In this document: piece after piece, positions 1 through 5,082 of the stretch | Layout of the letters: each line of letters opens with the position of its first letter | How positions within the stretch are numbered: the first letter of the stretch is position 1 | Origin: an uncultured Clostridia bacterium | GTDB lineage: Bacteria; Bacillota; Clostridia; Oscillospirales; CAG-272 | DNA length: 5,082 nt | Assembly: GCA_946404295.1 (NCBI GenBank) | Contig: CAMJDE010000152.1 | Span: 1 to 5,082 of the forward strand | Direction: 5' to 3' | Notes under the pieces: generated by a model | What the model was told of the DNA's origin: nothing | Databases searched by the model: none | Seen by the model: the letters and a program-made list of their open reading frames with translations, nothing else | Made by a program: the position numbers and the translations under genes

Positions 1-648
1 GACGGGTATCTTCCCGAGGCGATCGTCAACTACATCGCCCTGCTCGGTTGGTGCCCCAAAAACACCGAAAACGAGTTCTTCACCCTCGAGGAGTTGACGA
101 AGGCGTTCTCGCTCGACGGTATCAACAAATCCCCCTCGGTCTTCGACTACGAAAAACTGCTCTGGTTCAACGGCGAGTATATCCGCAAGCTTACCCCGGA
201 AGAATTCAAGGCGCGGGCGCTTCCCTTCATTCACAACCCCCCCGCGGACAAGCTTGATCGGATCCTGCCGCTCGTACAGCCCCGGATCGGCAAACTTTCC
301 GAGATCGACGGGAAGATCGCCTTCTTCTCCAAACTCCCCGACTACGATCCCGCCGAACTCTTCCAAAACAAGAAGAACAAGATCACCCCGGACGTCGCGC
401 GCGATATGCTTCCCGGGATCGCCGACGCTCTTTCGTCGGTCTCCGACTGGAACAACGACGCGCTCTACGCGACTCTGACCGAATACGCCGAAAAAAGCGG
501 TCTGAAATCGGGCGCCGTTCTCTTCGTCGCCCGCGCCGCCGTTTCGGGGCTCTCGGTCACGCCCGGCGGAGCCACAGAGATCATGGAGATCCTCGGAAAG
601 GACGAGACCCTCGCCCGACTGGAATGCGCAGAAAAACGCCTCGGATAA
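1..648 (+). CDS. gltX: Glutamyl-tRNA synthetase, C-terminal part (5' end outside window)
   Basis: Class I aminoacyl-tRNA synthetase that charges tRNA with glutamate in the cytoplasm. The window opens inside the gene in frame 1, and 215 residues remain before the TAA at 646-648, a little under half of a typical enzyme of about 480-500 residues. The first visible residues, DGYLPEAIVNYIALLGW, are the conserved stretch that follows the KMSKS-type loop in GltX. They are followed by a segment containing FDYEKLLWFNGEYIRKL, typical of the stem-contact region. The remainder is the helical anticodon-binding domain, ending in the family-like sequence around AAVSGLSVTPGG and EILGKDETLARL. The HIGH and KMSKS catalytic motifs lie upstream of the window and cannot be checked. 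Methionines inside this frame, such as the one at 94, are internal residues and not starts. I cannot tell from this half whether the enzyme is discriminating or also charges tRNA-Gln. The stop lies 11 bases before the next gene, so co-transcription is likely. Confidence 0.95.
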   Translation, partial: DGYLPEAIVNYIALLGWCPKNTENEFFTLEELTKAFSLDGINKSPSVFDYEKLLWFNGEYIRKLTPEEFKARALPFIHNPPADKLDRILPLVQPRIGKLSEIDGKIAFFSKLPDYDPAELFQNKKNKITPDVARDMLPGIADALSSVSDWNNDALYATLTEYAEKSGLKSGAVLFVARAAVSGLSVTPGGATEIMEILGKDETLARLECAEKRLG

Positions 649-649
649 C

Positions 650-654
650 GGAGG
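650..654 (+). promoter_or_regulatory. Ribosome binding site of the RpiR-type regulator
   Basis: GGAGG lies directly after the gltX stop codon, five bases before the ATG at 660. It decides the start: an in-frame ATG at 624 would overlap gltX by 25 bases and has no comparable Shine-Dalgarno sequence. The ATG at 655 is in another frame. Confidence 0.8.
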
Positions 655-659
655 ATGGT

Positions 660-1517
660 ATGAAAAAAGATCTTGCCGCGCTGATCGCCTCCGAGATGCC
701 AAACCTCTCGAAGGGCAAAAAGCGGATCGCGGAAACGATCCTGACTGACTATGACAAGGTCGCCTATATGACGGCGGCGAAACTGAGCGAAATGGTCGGC
801 GTTTCGGAGTCGACCGTCGTCCGTTTCGCGATCGATCTCGGTTTCGACGGATATCCCGAGTTTCAGCACGCCGTGCAGGAACTCGTCCGCGCGAAACTGA
901 CCCCGAACCAGCGGATCCGGATCGCGGAGGAGCGGCTCGGGGGCGCAAACCCGATCGAGAACGTGATGACGAGCGACGCAGAAAAAATCAAGTACACGAT
1001 GCACTCGATCGACCGCGCCGCCTTCGCCGCCGCCGTCGACGCGATCGTTTCCGCCGAAAACGTCTATATTTTCGGCGTTCGTTCCTCGGCGTTTCTCGCC
1101 GGATTCTTCAACTTCAACCTCGGAATGATCCAGGATAACGTCCGGCTCGTGCAGCCGACCAGTTCGAGCGAAGTGTTCGAGCAGATCCTCGGGATCGGAA
1201 AGCGCGACGTCCTGATCGCGATCAGTTTTCCGCGCTATTCCGGCAAAATCGTCAACGCGCTGAAATACGCCCGCTCGCAGGACGCGATGGTGATCGCCCT
1301 GACCGACAGCGTCCAGTCGCCGCTCGCCGAGCACGCCAACTGCCTCCTGACGGCTCAGAGCGATATGGCGAGTTTCGTCGACTCGCTGGTCGCCCCTTTG
1401 AGCATCATCGACGCCCTGCTCGTCGCCGTGACCCAGCGGCGCGGGGACGAGGTGCGCGAACGCTTTGATCGGCTCGAGCGCGTCTGGGACGAATATGACG
1501 TCTATGCAAAATACTGA
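660..1517 (+). CDS. MurR/RpiR family transcriptional regulator (HTH + SIS domains)
   Basis: A predicted DNA-binding regulator of 285 residues, the normal length for this family. Residues 1-75 form the HTH_6-type domain, with the helix-turn-helix at about 38-60 (TAAKLSEMVGVSESTVVRF) followed by the family-typical LGFDGYPEF. Residues about 118-255 form an SIS (sugar isomerase) domain. Its phosphosugar-binding loop is visible as VYIFGVRSSAFLA (135-147), and a second conserved Ser-rich segment, ISFPRYS, lies at 188-194. Known relatives sense phosphorylated sugars such as N-acetylmuramic acid 6-phosphate, glucose 6-phosphate or ribose 5-phosphate and repress or activate sugar genes. No sugar-metabolism gene is visible here, so the ligand and targets cannot be assigned. 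The start at 660 is chosen for the GGAGG five bases upstream. The last 23 bases overlap the start of the flavoprotein gene, which suggests translational coupling. It may regulate its own operon, but no operator was identified. Confidence 0.9.
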   Translation: MKKDLAALIASEMPNLSKGKKRIAETILTDYDKVAYMTAAKLSEMVGVSESTVVRFAIDLGFDGYPEFQHAVQELVRAKLTPNQRIRIAEERLGGANPIENVMTSDAEKIKYTMHSIDRAAFAAAVDAIVSAENVYIFGVRSSAFLAGFFNFNLGMIQDNVRLVQPTSSSEVFEQILGIGKRDVLIAISFPRYSGKIVNALKYARSQDAMVIALTDSVQSPLAEHANCLLTAQSDMASFVDSLVAPLSIIDALLVAVTQRRGDEVRERFDRLERVWDEYDVYAKY

Positions 1518-2757
1518 CGCCCCGCGCGTCGCCGTGATCGGCGGCGGAGCGGCGGGTCTGCTTGCCGCGGGAACCGCCGCGCGAAACGGCGCCGTCGTGA
1601 CCGTGATCGAACAAAACGACCGCCCGGGAAAAAAGATCCTGATCTCCGGCAAGGGTCGCTGCAACGTCACAAACGACTGTTCCCCGTCGGATTTCATTCC
1701 GAACGTGACGAAAAACGGCTCGTTCCTCTATTCGGCGATCAACCGTTTTTCTCCGCAGGATATGAAAAACCTGCTCGGGGACCTCGGCGTCGAACTCAAA
1801 ACCGAACGCGGGCAGCGCGTCTTCCCCGTCTCGGACAAGAGTTCGGATATTCTTTCGGCGCTTCTCCGTTACGCGTCCGGCTGCGATTTCCTGCGCGAAA
1901 AGGCGACCGGGATCACGCTTGCAGACGGTCGCGTCGCCGGCGTCGCCACAACGAAAGCGACTCGCCCCTTCGACGCGGTGATCCTCGCGACGGGCGGCGC
2001 GTCCTATCCCCTCACCGGCTCCGACGGCTCCGGTTACGCGATCGCGCGGGCTGCCGGGCATACCGTCACCCCGCTGACGCCCTCGCTCGTGCCTCTTTGC
2101 TCACCCTCGCCTCTCTGTGCCGAAATGCAGGGGTTGTCGCTGAAAAACGTCGCGCTGACCGTTTTTTCGGGCGGGCGCGTTCTCTATTCCGACTTCGGCG
2201 AGATGCTCTTTACGCACTTCGGGATGAGCGGACCGATGATCCTTTCGGCGTCCGCGCAGCTCCGGAACGTCGATTTCGGGTCGGTCCGGGTCGAGATCGA
2301 CCTCAAACCCGCGCTCGACGATGAAACGCTCGAACGGCGGATCCTCTCGGATTTTTCCAAGTATATCAACCGCGACGCGGAGAACGCGCTCCGGGATCTC
2401 TTGCCCCGGAAGATGATCCTTCCCTTCCTGACGCTGGCACAGATCGATCCGCGCAAAAAGATCAACGTCCTGACCAAAGAGGAGCGGGCAAGGATCCGGT
2501 ACACCCTCAAGCACTTTACCCTGCCCGTCTCGGGATTCCGTCCGATCGAGGAGGCGATCGTCACCTCGGGCGGCGTCTCCGTCAAGGAGATCGACCCCAA
2601 AACCATGGCGTCGCGGCTGGTCCCCGGACTTTATTTCGCGGGCGAAGTGATCGACGTGGACGCCTACACGGGCGGATTCAATCTGCAGATCGCGTTTTCA
2701 ACCGGGTTCGTCGCCGGAAAGTCGGCGGCGGAGTACCCGAACAACGACAATAGATAA
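1495..2757 (+). CDS. HI0933/BaiN-family NAD(P)/FAD-dependent oxidoreductase
   Basis: A flavoprotein of about 420 residues, close to the usual length of the HI0933 (YhiN, BaiN/RdsA) family. The N-terminal Rossmann fold carries the dinucleotide-binding motif VAVIGGGAAG (12-21), with Glu39 at the end of the second strand, placed to bind the FAD ribose. The family signature RPGKKILISGKGRCNVTN follows at 43-60. Further family marks are the ATGGASYP segment, LFTHFGMSGP in the middle domain and GEVIDVDAYTGGFN (383-396) near the C terminus, where FAD is contacted again. No signal peptide or membrane segment is seen, so it should be cytoplasmic. The physiological reaction of most members is unknown. 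One relative, BaiN of Clostridium scindens, has been linked to bile acid reduction, but that cannot be transferred here. The start is uncertain: ATG 1495 follows GGGA at 1486-1489 at five bases, ATG 1504 is three codons later, and ATG 1465 lies deeper inside the regulator. The neighbouring cmk starts 13 bases after the stop. Confidence 0.9.
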   Translation: MTSMQNTDAPRVAVIGGGAAGLLAAGTAARNGAVVTVIEQNDRPGKKILISGKGRCNVTNDCSPSDFIPNVTKNGSFLYSAINRFSPQDMKNLLGDLGVELKTERGQRVFPVSDKSSDILSALLRYASGCDFLREKATGITLADGRVAGVATTKATRPFDAVILATGGASYPLTGSDGSGYAIARAAGHTVTPLTPSLVPLCSPSPLCAEMQGLSLKNVALTVFSGGRVLYSDFGEMLFTHFGMSGPMILSASAQLRNVDFGSVRVEIDLKPALDDETLERRILSDFSKYINRDAENALRDLLPRKMILPFLTLAQIDPRKKINVLTKEERARIRYTLKHFTLPVSGFRPIEEAIVTSGGVSVKEIDPKTMASRLVPGLYFAGEVIDVDAYTGGFNLQIAFSTGFVAGKSAAEYPNNDNR

Positions 2758-2762
2758 GAAGG
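2757..2762 (+). promoter_or_regulatory. Ribosome binding site of the cmk-plsC fusion gene
   Basis: AGAAGG overlaps the last base of the flavoprotein stop codon and ends eight bases before the ATG at 2771. This supports that start and leaves no room for a separate promoter or terminator between the two genes. Confidence 0.65.
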
Positions 2763-2770
2763 TATCGACA

Positions 2771-4114
2771 ATGTCACATCTCAAGATCGCCGTAGACGGT
2801 CCCGGCGGCGCCGGAAAGAGCAGCGTCTGCAAAGAGGTCGCCCGTCGGCTCAATCTTCTCTACATCGACACGGGAGCCCTCTACAGAACGGTGGGGCTCT
2901 ATATCAAGCGCGCCGGGATCGATCCCGAGGATCGCGAAGCGGTCGCCGCGGCGCTCCCCGCTCTTTCGATCACCGTCCGCGCCGAACAGGGGCGGCAGAT
3001 CATCTCGCTGGACGGGACCCCCGTCGGCGACGAAATCCGCACGCAGGAGATCTCGATGTACGCCTCGCGCGTCTCGGCGATTCCCGCCGTCCGCGCGAAA
3101 CTGCTCGATTATCAGCGGAGTTTTGCCGAGGAATACGACGTGATCCTCGACGGTCGCGACATCGGAACGGTCATTTTCCCCGACGCGGAGGTCAAGATCT
3201 TTCTGACCGCAAGTCCCGAAGCGCGGGCGCACCGCCGCTATCTGGAACTGCAGGCGAAGGGCGTAGACGTGACCGAAGAGCAGGTCCTTGCCGAAATGAA
3301 CGAACGCGACCGCGCCGACTCGACCCGGGAGAGCGCGCCGCTCGCCGCCGCCCCCGACGCCGTTCTGCTCGACACGTCGGACCTTGATTTCGAGGGATCG
3401 ATCGACGCCGTGATCTCGCTGATCAAGGCTCGCCGCTACGCGCTGTCCCCCGAAAAAGCGAAAAAAGTAAAGAAACAGAAACGCTCCTACCGTTTCTTCT
3501 ATTACACGCTCGGCTGGATCATCCGCTTCTTCCACCGCATCAAGGTCACAGGGCGTGAAAATATACCGCGCGCGGGCGGAGGGATCCTCTGCGCCAATCA
3601 TATCGCCATTCTCGACATTTTCTCGATCGGCGCCAGCGTTCCCCGTCCGATCAATTTCCTTGCGAAACGCGAACTCTTCAAGATCCCGATCCTGTCGTCT
3701 CTGATCCGCTCCGCCGGAGCGATCCCGCTTGAAAGAAAGAAAACCGATCTCGGCGCGATCCGCCGCTCGACGGAACTGGCGGCGAACGGCAACCTGGTCG
3801 CCATCTTCCCGCAGGGGCACCGCCAGCCGGGGAAAAATCCCGCCGACACCGAGTACAAATCGGGCGCGGCGCTGGTCGCCTACCGTTCCGGGGTCCCGAT
3901 CATCCCGATCTGTATCAAGATGAAGGGGCAGAAATATCGGATCTTCCGCAAAACCGAGATCATCATCGGTAAGCCGCTCTCGCAGGAGGAACTCGGATTC
4001 GTGAACGGCGGCTCCGCCGAATATCGGGACGCCGCAGCCAAGGTGTTCAACGAGATCTGTCGTCTCGGGAACTTCGAGCGGACGCTTCCCGCCCCCGAGC
4101 AGGAAAACGAGTAA
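2771..4114 (+). CDS. cmk: Cytidylate kinase fused to PlsC-type 1-acylglycerol-3-phosphate acyltransferase
   Basis: One frame of 447 residues with two complete enzymes. Residues 1-223 are cytidylate kinase (CMP/dCMP + ATP to CDP/dCDP + ADP). The P-loop is GPGGAGKSS (10-18), YIDTGALYR (31-39) and DGRDIGTVIFP (127-137) are CMP-binding segments, and the lid with RDRADSTRESAPL (179-191) supplies the arginines. This matches the roughly 220-residue length of stand-alone Cmk. A basic linker (about 224-240, rich in Lys) leads to a PlsC domain. It begins with a hydrophobic, probably membrane-associated segment (242-255), followed by motif I NHIAILD (276-282, the catalytic HX4D with His277 and Asp282), KRELFKIP (298-305), motif III FPQGHR (345-350) and VPIIPICI (374-381). 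PlsC makes phosphatidic acid from lysophosphatidic acid at the inner face of the membrane. Motif III usually reads FPEGTR, so Gln347 and His349 are departures. No ATG, GTG or TTG start lies near the junction, so the acyltransferase should be made only as a fusion. The stop overlaps the ispH start by one base. Confidence 0.93.
   Translation: MSHLKIAVDGPGGAGKSSVCKEVARRLNLLYIDTGALYRTVGLYIKRAGIDPEDREAVAAALPALSITVRAEQGRQIISLDGTPVGDEIRTQEISMYASRVSAIPAVRAKLLDYQRSFAEEYDVILDGRDIGTVIFPDAEVKIFLTASPEARAHRRYLELQAKGVDVTEEQVLAEMNERDRADSTRESAPLAAAPDAVLLDTSDLDFEGSIDAVISLIKARRYALSPEKAKKVKKQKRSYRFFYYTLGWIIRFFHRIKVTGRENIPRAGGGILCANHIAILDIFSIGASVPRPINFLAKRELFKIPILSSLIRSAGAIPLERKKTDLGAIRRSTELAANGNLVAIFPQGHRQPGKNPADTEYKSGAALVAYRSGVPIIPICIKMKGQKYRIFRKTEIIIGKPLSQEELGFVNGGSAEYRDAAAKVFNEICRLGNFERTLPAPEQENE
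4101..4104 (+). promoter_or_regulatory. Probable ribosome binding site of ispH
   Basis: AGGA inside the last codons of the acyltransferase ends nine bases before the ATG at 4114. It is weak, but the TAATG stop-start overlap makes translational coupling to the upstream gene likely, which reduces the need for a strong site. Confidence 0.45.
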
Positions 4115-5082
4115 TGGTCACGCTGGCAAAGAACGCGGGGTTCTGCTTCGGCGTCAAGCGCGCGGCAGATATGACCGAAAGTCTGCTTTCGACCCCCGGA
4201 CTGCGCATCTTTACGCTCGGGGATCTGATCCACAACCGCGTCTATCTCGCCTCGCTTGCGGAACGCGGAGTCGTTTCGATCGGCTTTGACAAGGTGGAAG
4301 AGATCGCCCGTTCGACCGAGACCGAGGGTCCCGCAGCGCTGGTCATCCGCGCACACGGGATCCCGCGCGAGCAAAACGAGCGGCTAAACGAACTGGCGGT
4401 GCGTTATCCCGCTTTCCGTGTCTACGATATGACCTGCCCCAACGTCAAGAAGATCCATAAGATCGCCGCCGAGAATACCGGGGACGATACCTTCTTTCTG
4501 CTTTACGGCGCGCCCGATCACCCCGAGCCCGTCGGAATTATGTCCTACGCAAAGGGAAAGAAGGCGATTTTTACAAGCCAAGAGGAACTCGAACGTATTT
4601 TGCAAAACGACCCGCCCGCCGGAAAACGCCTCGTTTTTGCCTCTCAAACGACCCAAAACCTCCCTCTGTGGAAAAAAACTCAAAAAATAATTCAAAAACT
4701 ATATACAAACTCGATTTTTTTTGATACAATATGTAGTGTTACGGAAAATCGGCAAAAGGAAGCGATCGAGCTCGCCGAGCAATCCGATTGTATGATCGTG
4801 ATCGGCAGTAAAGAGAGTTCCAACACGCGGCATCTTTTCGATCTTTGCAGATTGAGTTGTCCCGAAACGTACCTGATCGAATCGGTGGATCAGTTGCCGG
4901 ACGTCCCGCGCAAAAACGGTTTTCGTACATCAATCACCGCCGGTGCTTCCACGCCGGGCGGGATCATTACGGAGGTATTTCAAGCCATGGAAGAAAAACT
5001 CGAAAATCTCGAGAACGTCGATTTCGAGGAACTGCTGAACGACTCTCTCAAATCAATACATACTGTAGACACTGTGACCGGT
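4114..5082 (+). CDS. ispH: 4-hydroxy-3-methylbut-2-enyl diphosphate reductase (IspH) fused to the start of ribosomal protein S1 (3' end outside window)
   Basis: The frame opens with ATG at 4114, overlapping the previous stop as TAATG, and stays open for 323 codons to the window edge. Residues 1-290 are IspH, the iron-sulfur enzyme that makes IPP and DMAPP in the last step of the MEP isoprenoid pathway. All three cluster cysteines are present: Cys11 (GFCFGV), Cys108 (DMTCPNVKKIH) and Cys207 (DTICSVTENRQ). Active-site residues are also in place: His40 (GDLIHN), His81 (RAHGIP), His136 and Glu138 (DHPE), QTT at 178-180, SSN at 235-237 and the Ser of TAGASTP (275-281). After a Glu-rich linker, residues from about 302 (DFEELLNDSLKSI, then HTVDTVTG) resemble the beginning of clostridial S1 and lead into its first S1 repeat. 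IspH-S1 fusions are known in Clostridia. The S1 part is inferred from about 20 residues plus context. Bases 4671-4740 are strikingly AT-rich, and an internal start may exist at 4987. Confidence 0.93.
   Translation, partial: MVTLAKNAGFCFGVKRAADMTESLLSTPGLRIFTLGDLIHNRVYLASLAERGVVSIGFDKVEEIARSTETEGPAALVIRAHGIPREQNERLNELAVRYPAFRVYDMTCPNVKKIHKIAAENTGDDTFFLLYGAPDHPEPVGIMSYAKGKKAIFTSQEELERILQNDPPAGKRLVFASQTTQNLPLWKKTQKIIQKLYTNSIFFDTICSVTENRQKEAIELAEQSDCMIVIGSKESSNTRHLFDLCRLSCPETYLIESVDQLPDVPRKNGFRTSITAGASTPGGIITEVFQAMEEKLENLENVDFEELLNDSLKSIHTVDTVTG
4671..4740 (+). other. AT-rich island inside ispH
   Basis: By hand count only 14 of these 70 bases are G or C (20 percent), whereas the rest of the window is clearly GC-rich. 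The encoded protein (about residues 187-209) still fits IspH, ending in the conserved DTIC cluster motif, so the gene is intact. The codons used here (AAA, ATA, CTA, ACA, TGT, AGT) are uncommon elsewhere in the window. The segment contains the promoter-like sequence at 4702-4730. Confidence 0.7.
4702..4730 (+). promoter_or_regulatory. Candidate internal promoter within ispH
   Basis: TATACA at 4702-4707 (four of six matches to the sigma-70/SigA -35 box) is separated by 17 bases from TACAAT at 4725-4730 (five of six matches to the -10 box). The TG at 4722-4723 also gives an extended -10 (TGATACAAT). Transcription would start near 4737 and head towards the S1 coding part. AT-rich coding sequence can mimic promoters by chance, so this is a suggestion only. 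Confidence 0.35.
4971..4989 (+). promoter_or_regulatory. Candidate internal Shine-Dalgarno and ATG at the IspH/S1 boundary
   Basis: GGAGG at 4971-4975 is followed, 11 bases later, by an ATG at 4987-4989 that is in frame with ispH (codon 292). It lies just after the IspH domain ends and before the S1-like sequence. A protein started here would begin MEEKLENLENVDFEELL and contain only the S1 part. The spacing is longer than ideal, and the GGAGG also encodes Thr-Glu-Val at a normal IspH position, so it could be coincidental. Confidence 0.35.

Noticed and set aside
649..659. Terminator or promoter in the gltX-regulator gap
   Set aside because: The gap is only 11 bases and is filled by the ribosome binding site; no hairpin or T-run is present.
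624..662. Upstream ATG at 624 as start of the RpiR-type regulator
   Set aside because: It would add 12 residues that do not look like the family and overlap gltX, whereas the ATG at 660 has GGAGG at five bases.
465..1697. Long minus-strand open frame (410 codons) opposite gltX, the regulator and the flavoprotein start
   Set aside because: It is antisense to three convincingly recognisable genes, resembles no family I know, and its Asp/Arg/Val-rich composition is what GC-rich codon use gives on the complementary strand.
2041..2048. HIP1-like palindrome GCGATCGC near the flavoprotein segment around 2040
   Set aside because: Only one full copy of the octamer was noticed, so this is not a cyanobacterial-style highly iterated palindrome. 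It is part of the general GATC excess.
3437..3500. Possibility that the Cmk-PlsC fusion is a sequencing or assembly artefact
   Set aside because: Both domains share one frame with complete motifs and a plausible basic linker. No stop, ribosome binding site or start codon remnant is visible at the join, although raw reads were not available.
2774..3820. Long minus-strand open frame (348 codons) opposite cmk-plsC
   Set aside because: It lies wholly over a clear Cmk-PlsC coding region, has low-complexity Asp/Arg/Gly-rich sequence and no recognisable motif. It is a shadow frame.
1..5082. Mobile element, CRISPR array, toxin-antitoxin or defence system
   Set aside because: All the sequence is accounted for by five contiguous genes; no spaced direct repeats, terminal inverted repeats, transposase or defence motifs were seen.

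Overview
The window holds one continuous, tightly packed, plus-strand gene cluster from what is most likely a GC-rich member of the Clostridia (Bacillota). The evidence is the gene order (flavoprotein of the HI0933/BaiN type, cytidylate kinase, PlsC acyltransferase, IspH joined to ribosomal protein S1), which is a familiar clostridial arrangement, together with the IspH-S1 fusion itself. Codon use favours C/G in third positions almost throughout. No mobile element, CRISPR array, tRNA or rRNA was seen, and no intergenic gap is longer than 13 bases.

Layout: (1) 1-648, the C-terminal part of glutamyl-tRNA synthetase (gltX), cut by the window edge. (2) 660-1517, a MurR/RpiR-type regulator with an N-terminal helix-turn-helix and a C-terminal SIS sugar-phosphate-binding domain. 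(3) 1495-2757, an HI0933/BaiN-family FAD-dependent oxidoreductase whose start overlaps the regulator's end. (4) 2771-4114, a single reading frame joining a complete cytidylate kinase to a complete PlsC-type acyltransferase. (5) 4114 to beyond 5082, IspH (HMBPP reductase) running without a stop into the start of ribosomal protein S1; the frame is still open at the window end.

The spacing (11-base gap, 23-base overlap, 13-base gap, one-base TAATG overlap) suggests co-transcription. The products cover tRNA charging, CMP/dCMP phosphorylation, phosphatidic acid synthesis, isoprenoid precursor synthesis and translation initiation, so this is a housekeeping growth operon with one embedded regulator.

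The points most worth a second look are the Cmk-PlsC fusion, which would tie CMP phosphorylation to phospholipid synthesis; the altered PlsC motif III (FPQGHR in place of FPEGTR); and an AT-rich island inside ispH with an extended -10 promoter-like sequence, followed by an internal Shine-Dalgarno and in-frame ATG exactly at the IspH/S1 boundary. That combination could let S1 be made separately from the fusion. I found nothing that is clearly a wholly new system; the cluster is largely made of recognisable genes.
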